From Folioceros fuciformis (lineage: Eukaryota; Anthocerotophyta; Anthocerotopsida; Anthocerotales): a DNA stretch of 64,000 bases. The stretch is from the NCBI GenBank assembly GCA_049999805.1, contig JBNGIO010006060.1:42069-106068 (forward strand), given 5' to 3'. A model generated the notes under the pieces. The model worked only from the letters and a program-made list of their open reading frames with translations. It ran no database searches and had not been told where the DNA came from. This document shows, one piece after another, positions 1 through 11,747 of this stretch (position 1 is the stretch's first letter; each line of letters begins with the position of its first letter). Position numbers and translations under genes: made by a program.

Positions 1-1043
1 CATGTGGATGAACTTACTTCTTGCTGTGTTAATGCGGATCTAGATTTGGCAGTATCCTGCTCTCGGAGGAAAGGTGTCCTCCTTCACTCCATAACTCGAG
101 GAAGATTTCTTCGGCAACTTCCTGTGAACAGGGCAGACATGCTTGCCATATCCTCAGAAGGGATTATTCTCATCTGGGATGAGAGATCAAGAAGCATGCA
201 GATATTCACCGTCAACGGCATCAGGATAGCAGGTGCTCGGCTACCTTTTTATGAAGGCAGAATCACCTCTTTGGTAATATCAGGCGATGGTCTCCACTTT
301 GTTATCGGCACAAGCTGTGCTCAGGTTGTAGCCAGTTCAGACACAGTCCTCCATGGTATTGAGGAGAAAGCTTATGATCCAAGAGCATACTGTCCATCAT
401 GCAGACAACTGGGCACCGAAGGCCCAAAGCAGTGCACCCATGAGAAGCAGCTGGTACGCCTGAGGCCTCAAGTATCGAGGAATGCTAGCATAAAGAGGGA
501 AGTGTCTGAATTAGACAGTCCTGTAACTCCCACCATCATCCTGGCCAATCTTCAAACTTTTGAGGTAAGCAATGTAGCCCATGTTGTAAAGGTAACTGCA
601 TGAGTAATGTCCCCGCATGTAACCGTTGACCACAGGATGTTGGCGAGGGGACAACCAGCATGAAGCTTCGCTGAGATGGGTACATCTGTGAAGTCTTCAC
701 CGATGTTTGATTTGGCTATGCAATGCGTTCTGTTCAGGTGCTTTACAGCTTCGCGATGAAAGCGGGGCAGGATGTGACTGCAATGGCACTTAATAGGGAC
801 AATACGAACCTCGTTGTGTCTACTGCCGATGCCCAGCTACTCTTGTTCACAGACCCTGCGGTAAGGAATGTTCTTAGCTTTCCTGAATTGCGGAAGTGTT
901 ATTCCAAGCTGGTAGCTATTTCTAACGGACGTTGAAAGACCCTAGTTTAACTTGCAAAATCGTAAATGCAGCTAAGCATCAGAGTTGTGGACCAAATGCT
1001 GAGGCTTGGCTGGGAAGGAGGCGGTCTTGCTGGGTATGTGTAA
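1..1043 (+). CDS. BEACH/WD40-repeat protein, C-terminal part (5' end outside window)
   Basis: Three exons can be joined in one frame: <1-564, 738-860 and 972-1043 (stop TAA at 1041). Introns begin GT and end AG, and all joins are phase 0. The product is a run of WD40-like strands (for example LAISSEGIILIWDE), a Cys-containing insert (YCPSC) and a tail reading VVDQMLRLGWEGGGL. That tail resembles the end of plant BEACH-domain proteins of the SPIRRIG/BCH group as I remember them. Those are very large proteins acting in membrane trafficking and mRNP biology. Only the final WD40 region lies here, so the PH-BEACH domains cannot be checked. The family call is by recognition; another large WD40 protein is possible. 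Confidence 0.6.
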
Positions 1044-1867
1044 ATAGCAGTTAGGTACAGAATTTTTTTCGGTGCCTTCTGCACTATTCATTCCGTTTGC
1101 GCCAGTAGCCATGACCGGCTGGCATTTGGTGAGCTGGAGATCTACGTTGTCAATGTTCGAAGTGCTGATTCATTTTTGAGGTCGCGAAGTGAGTGTGCAA
1201 CTTGTTCTGTCAAGCTGTGCGGATGGACTAGTTTAGGGACCCCGTTTGCTCCCTTGTGACTGGGTAATTTGTCCTGAAAATCAGGTTGGTCTCAAACATT
1301 CCCAATATTTGCGGACTTATTGAAATTCATCTACCTTCTGTGTGGCAAGCATACCAAAATTCCATGAGTGTTGTTTCTGATCCCCGGTACCTCCAAATTC
1401 CTACAGCACACGCTTACCATATTTTCTCTCAGATTGCGATACGACAAAACGAGGGATATGAGCTCATACTCTCATGTGCCCATGACGAACGTAGAAACGG
1501 CGTGATCCACAGTCAACCTCATAGTTACGACCAGGTCATAGTTACGACCAGGTCAGGGCTTCTACGGTAGGCAATGTATAGCATCCCATCCTATTGGTGA
1601 ATAATTTAATTTTTTTGTTAATTCATTAATGAAATCAGTTTTGATTTAGAGAATAGCTCTGAATTTGGTGCGAAAAACAGTCCTATGTAGTTCATCTTTC
1701 ACATTAAGTTTATATTTATAATATAAAATAGTTTTAGCTATAAATATATATTATTTAGTTCTTTGTATCAAACTAATCATAATATAATATTTCCATGCAC
1801 AACATCATTCCATAAGCCAAACAAAGCTAAATTGAAATATACCATCAAAGGCAATGCAAGGATATCT
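1044..1867. other. 3' flank of BEACH gene and AT-rich spacer
   Basis: No supported gene. A 17-base segment (catagttacgaccaggt) is directly duplicated near 1520-1555. From about 1600 to 1850 the sequence is strongly AT-rich. A 94-codon open frame at 1286-1570 has no family resemblance. Confidence 0.5.
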
Positions 1868-2512
1868 GACCACCTCCCATGAGTTCTCGAGCCTTCAGGA
1901 CCTCCAATCACCTCCTAGAAGTTCTCATGCCTAAGGACCGCCAATCACCTCCTAGTAGTTCTCCTACCATGAGGACCTATAATAATCTCAGAGCAATTCT
2001 CATGCCTTGAGGACCTTCAAGCACCTCCTAGCACTTCTCATGCCATGAAGACCTTCATTCACCTTCTAGCAATTCTTATGGTTTGAGGACCTCTAATCAC
2101 CTCCTAGCAGTTCTCAGCCCTAAGGACCTCCAATCATCTCCTCCTATCATCTCCTTGTAGTTCTCATGCCTTGAGTACCTCCAATCGCCTCCATAGCAGC
2201 TATTATGGCCTGATGACCTCCAATCACCTCCGAGCAAGTCTCATCCCCTGAGGACCTCCCATCACCTCCTAGCAAGTCTCATCCCCTAAGGACCTCCAAT
2301 CACCTCCCAGCAAGTCTCATCCTCTGAGGGCCTCCAATCACCTCCAAGCAGGTCTCCTCCCTTGAGGGCCTCCTATCACCTCCTCGCAAGTTTCATCCCA
2401 TGAGGACCTCTAATCACCTCCTAACAAGTCTCATCCCTTGAGGACCTCCAATCACCTTCTAGCAGTTCTCATGCCATGATGGGCTTCAATCACCTCCTTG
2501 CAGTTCTCACGC
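1868..2512. repeat. Minisatellite, about 37-bp unit
   Basis: About 17 imperfect head-to-tail copies built around gaggacctccaatcacctcc followed by tagcagttctcatgcc or tagcaagtctcatccc. Copies differ by substitutions and small indels. The array sits just downstream of the last exon of AP2-like gene A. No coding role is supported. Confidence 0.85.
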
Positions 2513-2659
2513 TTACATACGACAAACCAAAGTCACCACAATATAGTCATATAAGAGTTCTTGAAAGATAATGCCCCCAACTAGATTCCCTCTTAACCTC
2601 TTCTGGTTTTCTTAGAGCAATTTAAGACCAAAGTTCTCCAACAATATTAAAAGAAGAGT

Positions 2660-5600
2660 TCACTGCTCTGGACGCCAGTATCGACTCTTCTTCACAGTCC
2701 ACTCAAGGATATTGGTTGTTGGATGTGGACGTTTCTTTCTCCCTAGAGTTGTATTGGGATGTGTCTCTATTCTCAAAGCAGCACTCTCTTTAGTTACTAC
2801 ATGAGGACTTGTATGATCTCTTGCTTCCAACCTAGCCATCCCCGTAGATGTATGTGGATGTTTCCCCTGCCCTGGTGATGCATCCCTCTTGTTGCTGAGT
2901 ATTGAAGGTCTTGAAATGTCCGTTGCTTTCAACGTAGCCATTCCCATAGCTTGTCTCTCCTTTCTAGAAACCATCCCCATAGCTTGTCTGTCCTTTCTAG
3001 AAATATCCCTTTGTTTACTCATAAGTTTGGAAGGAATAGAAACAATTGTTGTTTTGAATCTAGGCACCCCCAAAGTTGAATTGCTGTGTTTCTTCTTCCC
3101 AAAAGAACTCTCCTTTGGACTCACTCTCCCAAGGGCCGGAGTATCTACTACATTCACTCTCAAAGGTGCTGGAGTATCTGCTGCATTCTTCTTTTGGCTC
3201 ACTCTCAGAGGGGCCGGAGCATTTGCTGCATTCTTCTTTGAAATCCCTCTCATAGGAGCTAGAGTATGTGCTACATTCTTCCTTGGAATCCCTCTCAAAG
3301 AGGCCAGAGTATCTGTTGCATTCTTCATTGGACTTAATCTCAGAGGAGCTGGAGTACCTGTTGCATTCTTCTTTGCACTCACTCTCAGAGGGGCTGGAGT
3401 ATTTGCTGCATTCTTCTTTGAACTCCCTCTCAGAGGAGCTGGAGTATCTGCTGCATTCTTCTTTGGATTCACTCTTCGAGGGGCTAGAGTATCTGCTGCA
3501 TTCTTCTTTGGACTCACTCTCCGAGGGGCTGGAGTATTTGTTGCAATCTTCTTTGGACTCACACTGTGAGGGGCTGGAGTATTTGGTACAATCTTCTTGG
3601 AACTCCCTCTTACAGGGGCTGGAGTATTTGTTGCAGTCTTCTTCGAACTCCCTCTCACAGGGGTTGGAGTATTTGCTGCATTCTTCTTCGGACTCACTCG
3701 CAGAGAGGCTGGAGTATTTGCTGCATTCTTCTTCAAACTCACTCGCAGAGGGGTTGGAGTAGTTGCTGCATTCTTTTTTAGACTCACTCTCAAAGGCATT
3801 AGACAAGTTGCTGCATTCTTCTTTGGACTCCGTCTCAAAGGGGCTGGAGCATTTGCTGCTTTGAACCTAGCCACACCATCCTCTCTCATACGACGGTTAT
3901 CACCTTGTCCAAGCTTCATTACCTTTACGGCTTGGCTTCCCAAAAACACAATGTCTTGCATTCCTCTTTGTCGCATGGCAATGGGCAATGGAGCATGTTG
4001 TTGACGTTGAAGTGTATCATAAATATTTGCAGCAATGGCCAAAGTCATTGTTGGATCTTGAGTATACTCCAATTGTTGACATTGTGCAGCATATTCGTCA
4101 TTCATACAAGGCAAGATGATACTTTTGGAGTAAATCACTTGCTTATCTGTTGCTTTCTCTTTACCTTCACTATCACGCTTTCTAGATTTCTCTGCTTCCA
4201 AACCAACTCTATAGTTAGATGAGATCCATAAATTTCACACTAATAGTTCTCATCAATAACTTCATGGATGCAAGCAACCATACCTTTATTTTTCTTGACC
4301 TTTGCAACATTCCCATCATTCGATAGATGGGCTCTTTTCAAAGCCTTCTTTTGTTCAGGACGCGCATGTAAAGCTGCAACTTTCCAATATGTTTGTCAAG
4401 AATTTTCTGGAGTGATACAATGAAATTGGCTCAAAAGCTACACAAGTATCAATCACTTACCATTGAGATTCAAGTTTGATTTACTCAAGATAGAAGCCAC
4501 ATCATATTCACTGATGTGATAATTTGTGATTGCTTTAGCTCCATTGACTTCTATGGAGACTATATCATATGCTCTGAAATCATGATAACATTGATTAAAC
4601 ATGACAAACTTACAAATTATGAAATAGAATTAGACAATAGCACTCTTGCATACATAATGTCACGCACATAAAATATCATGTAAACTTGCATAGAGGACAT
4701 TAATATAAACAGGAAATAAATACCTTGCCGCCTCTTCTTCAGTATCATGGAAACCTCGGGTCAAAGTACCATCCCTAGAAATAATAGATACAATATATCA
4801 TAGATATCAATACTCCATACTATTTTACCAAAAATATGTAATGTCATAAAAAATGTCTTCTTACCTCTTGGCAGCTGGATTTTGAATCTTATATTCAGCC
4901 TTCCATTTGCTTCTTTGCGCTTCAAATCTTATACCAAAAAAGTTGGAATCTAAACTTCGTTTTGCCATGCATCTTGACCACTCAAGAAATTCATTTTTGG
5001 TCATCTGCTCAATCTGCATGCATCAAATGTATGAGTTAGGTAACTAAATTTCTTCAAATCAAACCATTTAAGGAAGATAAGGAATAATTTAGAGCAATAT
5101 GTTACAGTAGAGAAAAAGAAACGAATAGAAGAAAGTAAAGAGAAGTTCACTGTTGTTTTATCTCATGATATATTTGTTCCTATATATATGATAGTTACAA
5201 AAAAACAGAAACAAACCTCCTGGATACAGTCATGATATGAACTCAATTTAAAGTTTGTTGGTGCTGATGATCCTCGAAACTTTAGAGACCCTCTATCATA
5301 ATGTCTGCACATTCCAAATGTGTGTGACAGGATCACAAATGAACTACTAACTTTCAATGGATACCTAAAATACTATTTAACAATTGTGCGAACATGTACC
5401 TCAGCCATTAGCAAAAGCAATGCAAAGACTACTTAAGATTAGACTTAGTGATTGCCACACATTTTTATGACCAGCAACAAAGTTGATAGTTACAATTTCC
5501 TCTCTTGGATTAGATGCATTACTTCCAATCCAACACGTACCTTGCAGCTTCAATCTCGTTGTGGCATGAACCTGAATAAAACACATCCAAAATATGCTAT

Positions 5601-8323
5601 TAGAATTGTCATGCTTGTCAACAAGACTCTACATCAGACCATATATTATTACTTGGTTATATATATAACATATGAATACTATTTTTTTTGTTGTATAGAT
5701 ATTTTGAAGATGAGCCCATAGAATTTAGCGTATGAATGAAGGCACAGAAGCCTACCGAGATATTGCTGTTTCCCATTTAGCCTTTTGGGTGTCTCCCTGA
5801 AAAATTTGCGAAAGAAGAGCAAAAGGTTAGCCAGTTAGTTACGACTGGTAGTCTGAAACTATGCTTGAACTTGGGACCATGTAGTTTACAAACCATATGT
5901 GTGCCTCCCATCTGTTGGTGCGACTGTAGCAATTCACTCCCTGAAACTGTGACTTACGAGATACCATCTTCCTTGATTGGGGTTGCAAGTCCTTTGGTGG
6001 GCAGCATTTGCCTTTGGCAAGGGCTTCCTTGTTGTCTTGCAACCAGGTTCTCTCCCTGATCGCATACCTTAGGTAGAAAGACAGATTTCCTGTCTTCTCC
6101 GCTGCTGCTAGGGGCGTTCCCGGCAGTCCGTTGAACAGATCAGCAGGAAGCCTGTTCCACTTAGATCGTGGACCTTTGCCTCGGCATGCGCTGCTACTCG
6201 GTGAAAGCGGCACTTCGATAAGCGAGGTGTGAGCTGGACGAACAGCTGGTAAAGGCCGGATATCATTGGCTTTCGGATCACTTGACTGTGACACCACCAC
6301 ATCGACATAGATAACCTGTAAAGCACGCGGATATTAAAATGTGACTCGACTAACTGTATTTCGAACCTCTGTCAGACTTGAATCAAACAGCAAAAACTGA
6401 GGATGATCAAACTCTGAAAGCTTGCCATGATTCTCAACCTCGACGAAACAAGAAAGTTATGATTGACAAACATTGAAGACAGTCACATCTTAGCGCCCTC
6501 ACTTACAGCTAGAGGCTCAGGGTCATGTCATGTAAAGAAACTCATCATTTCCACGACAGAATATCTCAAGATACGTCAATTCTACATGCACCTACAGAGC
6601 TGCACAAGCTTGACAAGAGCGGAGCTGACTTACATTCGATGATGAACTTTCCTGATCTTGTTCCAGAAGGTAGGGCCCTGTAGACGAGCTTGGATCCTAC
6701 ACATGTCGTTGAACAACACATATAAGAACATGGGTATGGGAAGTGTGAGATTTCCGTCAAGTGGAAACGGAGCACACCAGGCAGCAAGCTTAATGCTGTG
6801 CACGTGTATACAAATCCATCCTGGTGTCGCGAAAAACACTGGGCTATATATACATTGAATTGAAGAATTGCAGCTGGAAAGTCTCAATTGAATTTGTCCC
6901 AGAAAATCTGGTTACATACCCGTGAGTTGTGCAACTGGATTTCTCTGATGGGATACCGCTGCATCCCCACCTCTCCAACAGAGGATTGAGACGTGGCCTC
7001 TGAACTTGCGGCAGGGAATTCATACACCGTGTTCCCAGATCGGCGGCACCCGGATCGAGACCTCTTATTTGCCCATATGTGCGCAGTGTCATCTTCACGG
7101 TACGGCATAGCTTTCCCGTGAAGACCAAGGCGAATTGACGAGGACGAAGCATCGTCGTCGGATTGTCCCGCCTGCACAAGTAGTTATCAGTCAAGAAGAT
7201 TCAGATTGGACGAACCTGAACTGAGTCATCCATAAGCACTGAGACGTCAACGCCTGCAATATTTTATTTTAAGCTTAAGACAGCAGTCATGATGCAAGCT
7301 CCCGAGCTAGTAGTGAAATGCATGGTCCTGACAGCTCCATGAACTTAGGGCAGTAGAAATGCATGGTCATGAAGTTAGGCCATTTCACGACTGACTGTTA
7401 AAAGCAAGCTAAAGTGCGCTGCAAATCACAAATTAGCACGTGAGCCACCAGACCTTAACAACGTCATTCTGCGGACGCTTCCACGGGCCAGCGCCAGCGG
7501 CTGGTAGAGATCCTCCTCCAAGGGGCTTTGGAGCTGTCGTTGCAGGGGATCCGGGGCTAGTTCGGCTGAGCATCGGGGCACGATAATCTTCTCTCCTCAC
7601 TGCGCGCAGTTTGGCCAGGGCAAACGATCAGCAGAGAATCATTAGCAGGCCTTTGCAGGGCAAAGCAATCCAAGATCGGCCTGAACTAGGCAGGAGGAAG
7701 CAGATACTGCAGGCTTTACCTCGTGCGGAAGCTGGAGGGTGGGGATCCGCCCCGGGGTGAACCGCTGGTACTCGACGTGGCCCAGATGTGGGTGGAGGGT
7801 GCTCGGCAGGAAGGGGGAGTTGTGGAATGGAGAGTGGAGCGAGAGGATTTTGATGGGAATCTGCTGCTGGCGCCCTCAGATCTCTGCGTTCTGGTGGAGT
7901 GACCACAAGCGGGGAAAAAGGAGGGAGGGGTACAGATGGCACGGGCACAGACTCGGGCGCTGATGTCGGCTCCGGGGACGGCTGGCGCAGCAAAAGGCGA
8001 GCACGCTCTCGCGCCCGATCTTTCGTCATATCACACAAGGAAGCTTGAGGTTGTGGGGGAAGTGCTTTTGTAATATGTTTACCTTGGGGATGCTTCCTTG
8101 GCGTCCAGACTTGAAGGCGGCTCCAAGGTCGGGCGCGCATGATGGCCACTCCCTGCCTCCGTCGAGCTTCCCATGCCGCAATGCGGCGATCGTTTTCGTC
8201 CGGCTGCAAATTCAAGTCCACTGCGCTATGCAGCCGGCGTAGAGCATCCGCAACAGGACCGGCTGTAACCGCCGCCGCTGCCGTGGGTCTCACTGTCGGC
8301 TGCTGCTTCCTGATTCGAGCCAT
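2660..8323 (-). CDS. AP2-like gene A: double-AP2-domain protein with EAR motif and SPKK-like repeat tail
   Basis: Thirteen exons (high to low): 8323-7720, 7599-7454, 7171-6920, 6696-6634, 6315-5894, 5796-5756, 5571-5541, 5304-5217, 5013-4865, 4774-4724, 4573-4461, 4373-4284 and 4206-2660. All have GT-AG introns and compatible phases, giving 3597 nt or 1198 aa. Residues 36-41 are DLNLQP (DLNxxP EAR type), inside the conserved block VDLNLQPDENDRRIAAWEA. A disordered Pro-rich stretch follows. AP2 repeat 1 (about 475-549) shows FQGVN, RTNRWEAHIW, QQYLG, EAARHYDRGSLKFRG and PTNF. An AP2-type linker (EIEQMTKNEFLEW) leads to a divergent repeat 2 (about 575-645) with FFGIRF, EEEAARAYDI and AITNYHISEYDV. 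The last exon adds about sixteen 15-residue basic repeats and ends KKSRYWRPEQ. The expected role is a nuclear DNA-binding transcriptional repressor. A 5'-leader acceptor (gactgcgcag) lies 24 bp upstream of the ATG. Confidence 0.85.
3130..3860 (-). repeat. 45-bp in-frame coding minisatellite of gene A
   Basis: About sixteen imperfect 45-bp copies lie inside the last exon of gene A. They encode a 15-residue unit of the form PAPLRVSPKKNAANT. Variants include SPKK, SSKK, SLKK, SAKK, NPKK and IPRK at the basic core. Period and frame are kept throughout with no stop, so the array is translated if gene A is expressed. Gene B lacks it completely: the flanking sequence in B joins directly from the region before the repeats to the shared C-terminal motif. 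Confidence 0.9.
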
Positions 8324-8959
8324 CTTCCCTTACTGATATTGGGAGCTGCGCAGTCAGGTCAACACTAATGTTAGCAAAGGCAATTTGTTCAGGCTGTCTT
8401 CCCCTGATAACTCCACTCACGACCTCCCAGCAGGAAAGGCACGGAATTCGAGGCTACCTGACGCTCCCAAGCGAGTGCGAACAGATCCGGAAAGCTGGAG
8501 CGCGACCACGGGAGTGAAAGAAGCCTGATGCAATAGATAAGATCAAGGGAGCAATGAGCTGCTTGCTATGGCTCGAAACAGAAGGCTGGGAGTAGAACTT
8601 CAGGACCTCACAGTTTCATCAGCGAGCTGTGTAGGCGAATTCCTTACCGCCGCAGAGCGCAGTTGGCCGAGGAATGCTGGGTGTTCGAGCAGGATGTGGA
8701 AGCTTTAAGCAGTGCGTCGCAGACCGGTGATGGAGGAGCTCGGGCCCGCTGAGCTCGGGGGAGCTCAACGGCAGAGCTTCAGAGTGACGGGGGAGCGGGA
8801 AGGAGAGACAGAAGGGCCTTCAAGGTCCCAAATGAGAGGAGAGAGGAGCGAGGAGAGAGAGAGAGAGTCGTGCTGGGAGAAAGAATGTACGAAATTCACC
8901 CAGCGGTTAAATGCCACACTAAGGCTCATATCACAAACAAGCCAGTTAAGTTAATCTAG
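8324..8959 (-). promoter_or_regulatory. 5' leader/promoter region of gene A
   Basis: This stretch aligns by eye with the regions just upstream of the ATG of B (22779-23400), C (33531-33840) and D (38328-38900). Each keeps a GCAG-type splice acceptor 20-35 bp before the ATG, followed upstream by a recognisable leader. It therefore looks like a conserved 5'-UTR intron plus a non-coding first exon. No TATA box or start site could be assigned. Confidence 0.45.
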
Positions 8960-10760
8960 CGATGTCCAGTACCCACAGCTACGACACGTTCGGGCAGCGG
9001 GCAGGCCAATGACGCAGTTTTCCGGTACTGCGCCCTCCAGGGGAGTGGAGACGGTTAGAGGAAGGGCCCGCCTGTCCGAACCGGGACAATGGGCCCTTAA
9101 ATCCTCTGCGTGATCATGGCGCAGTATCTGGACACTGCGTCATCAAACTGCGACCGGCGACGGGGCAGGCTCAGAACGGGACGGGCGGGACAGGCGGGGA
9201 CGGGAAGGACACCCCTGGGAAACGGGCACAAACAGGATTTCCTCCATGTTCAACGGCACGGGACAGAGATGGCATCACTATGGATGCAGGGCATATTCCG
9301 AGCCCAGGCTCCTCAGCGTAATGATGTAGGCACCCCTCAGCAACATCATGTGCAAGGGATGCAGCCAGTTCATCACCGGCCAGCCACCGCAGTGGTTTGC
9401 TTATGACGGCAAGCCACGATGCGCATTATCTGGAGTCCAGTCCGTGCGCTGGCCTCAAGACAGACGAACGCAGCTGCAACTGGTGAGAAATCCTTCCCAG
9501 GTTCACGAAACTGGCTGGTGAGCAGCTTTCCCAGGCTCTAGCATGCAAACTGGCGTACTGCATTGGTATGTACGTTCATACATGGATAGAGAAACCCCAA
9601 GGGTGCCTTCCCATTCCTTCAAGTCCCGAATCGCAGTCATCCATTCATGTCAGGCCTCGTCCTCGAGTTGCTTCAAGTGACAACATTGCTGCCGGCTATG
9701 CGAGGTTAGATTCCGATGTGGTTCCAAGGTTTTCACTCGTTGGATAAAGTTGGGACGGAACCAAGCGATGCTGAGCAGAGGCTCGGGCTCCCACGTAAGA
9801 ATAGAAATGATCAAGCACTTGAGCCGGCTAAGAGCAGTCACATCTCCTAGCTGCTTAATTTTCAATGACAAGGCGAGTGGCTGTAGGCAGAGCCTCGCGC
9901 TGCTCAGTGCTATACGCCGCGTGAAGATGCAAGCGGCAGGTTTGTATCTTGCAGGGGACGGCTGCATTCATTAACCTCGTACACGGTTTCTAGCGCTCGG
10001 CCACCGCGGAAGGATGAGTTAAAGAAAAAGGATGAGCTTGAAGGCGTTGATGACCGTACAGTGTACACTCTACCCAGGAGTCCCGTCCTGGTCGAGTTGC
10101 GTGCATGACCCTGGACCCTAAAGCTGAATCGGAACAGGCCCGTCGCTTACCACTCCTTGCCCAGCTGTAGCTGAAGGAGTGGACTTCAGAAGCGGCCGAT
10201 AGCTGAGCTTAACACCTTGTTGGCAGGCTCGACTGCCCACGAAAACGGGCACTTCTTCTAGCTGTTTGGAGAGATTGTCGCCAGCGAACGCCTAAATGCT
10301 GCCCTACAACCTGGCATAGCTGCAGACTCATGACAGTGCTTGTCGATCGCGAAAATGCACACATGCTAGGATCCAGACATTTGCAACTCGATCTGTAATT
10401 CCAGATGGAGTTTATCATTTGTCCGCGCTAAAGAACTCTGCATAAGCAGACGGCAAGTTTGCAGAGTGCGATCCCACATTGACACTTGCAATGCGAGTCA
10501 GGAGTCCGAGCGCAAAAATCAATATCCACTGGAACCTGTGGAGCGTACGCTCCACAGCTTCCAACGAGCCCGAGCCCAAACCATTTTACAAGGTTGGGAA
10601 ATCCTGCAGCTAAACTTGTTTCCAGCCCGGAACTGGAATTGTGCATTCGGCAAAGCTGCACTCTCTAACGCGAGCCTGCATGTGGGAGACAGACCCACGC
10701 GCCATGATCGTGATTAGGGAAAAGGCAAGCCCGAACAATGCGTTGGAGCCAGCAGACTGT
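8960..10760. repeat. Cluster spacer, copy 1
   Basis: Non-coding block between gene A and partner P1. It shares ordered landmarks with the blocks at 13690, 23480, 33840 and 39110: a ggtactgcgc segment, a gggcccttaa segment, a ccggatgtggttccaagg-like segment (partial here, about 9707-9730), and a block reading ctgtaggcagagcctcgcgctgct. The order of landmarks is kept, which supports segmental duplication rather than chance. No gene is supported inside it. Confidence 0.7.
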
Positions 10761-10846
10761 GGAGGCATTCATGCCAAGCTCAAACATCCACCCAAACATG
10801 AAAATGAAAACAGTTTCAACGGAAGGCAGCAATATAAATCATACAA

Positions 10847-11747
10847 TCATGATCTATATGCATCGTAGATCTGGAAAACGCGTTGCAGCTGGCAGCATGC
10901 ATACCTAGCCATGGAAGCAAGGTCGTGGTTTGTACAGATATGGAAAAAAGCCAAGTACGCACCTTCAGCAGGCGAAGAAGAAGAGGAAGAAGAAGCTCCC
11001 CCGGAAGTAGAAGAAGAATCTCCTCCAGAAGAAGAAGAGGGAGAAGTATTCCCTTCAGAAGAAGACGAAGAGGAAGAAGAATCTTCTCGAGCCTCATCAG
11101 ATCCTTCCTCGGAGGTGGTAGGCGGGGCGTCCGGAGCCGGATCCTCAGCAGGTGGAGGTGCAAGAGCTGGAGCCTGTGGTACAAAACTTACAAGCAGAAG
11201 TCAAATGAGCAGCCCGCTGGGATACAAAGAGGCAGCCAGCTTCGGAACGGGTACTGCTGATGGAGTCTGCCAGGTAGCCAAGGGAGACCGTAGCCCTTAC
11301 CTCTGCCAGGCTCATCGTTGTAAAAAACACTGCGACTTCGTCGGGTGTAAGGACGTTACGAAAGTACGTCCGGTATGCTATCTCCATCGGGTCGGGGTGC
11401 TCGACCTGAATCCTTGCTCGCTTCTCGGAGGCTGCCCGGATACGCCACCGAGTGGTGGCGTCATGAACGGCCATTGCAGCATCAGACTGGGCCTGCAGCT
11501 CCAGCCGCGTCCGCGAGGATCCTTCTTTCTGATCCCGCATCGGAATGAGCAGAGGCGCCGCCGCTTCCTTGCTCTTGACCTCTTGCTTCAGCAAGGGCAC
11601 TGCGGCGGTGGCGCCCAGTAATTCTGTTGGACATCCACTTGCTCCCAGAAGAGGGTGCGGTTCCCGTGCACGTGGACGTCGTAGAGTTGTTCGGTTGGGT
11701 GCATCCTTCCTCTCCATATCCTTCTCCGCCTTCAGGCTTTTGCCCAT
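10847..11747 (-). CDS. Partner gene P1, unrecognised Ser/Glu-rich protein
   Basis: Two exons, 11747-11301 and 11173-10847 (phase 0, GT-AG), give 257 aa. The start is the first ATG after a splice acceptor (gcttgtttgcag). A matching acceptor precedes the ATG of P2, P3, P4 and P5, so a 5'-UTR intron is likely. Exon 1 encodes a charged Ala/Arg/Glu-rich region, probably helical, ending DEVAVFFTTMSLAE. Exon 2 begins APALAPPPAEDPAPDAPPTT and continues as a low-complexity Ser/Glu/Gly tract. The DPAP...PPTT segment is the piece best shared with P4 and P5. I recognise no known domain. The gene lies 2.5 kb upstream of gene A in the same orientation. A longer open frame upstream to 12194 reads through the predicted leader intron and was not used. 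Confidence 0.55.

Noticed and set aside
2889-3806. Long open frames on both strands across the 45-bp repeat (e.g. 3060-3806 minus in another frame, 2889-3569 plus, 3268-3762 plus)
   Set aside because: A 45-bp period without stops opens several frames at once. Only the minus frame that joins to upstream AP2 exons and ends with the motif shared with gene B is supported.
10911-11621. 236-codon plus-strand open frame rich in Glu
   Set aside because: It is the antisense of the Ser/Glu-rich exon 2 and exon 1 of P1. The minus frames have splice sites and a start conserved with the sister genes.
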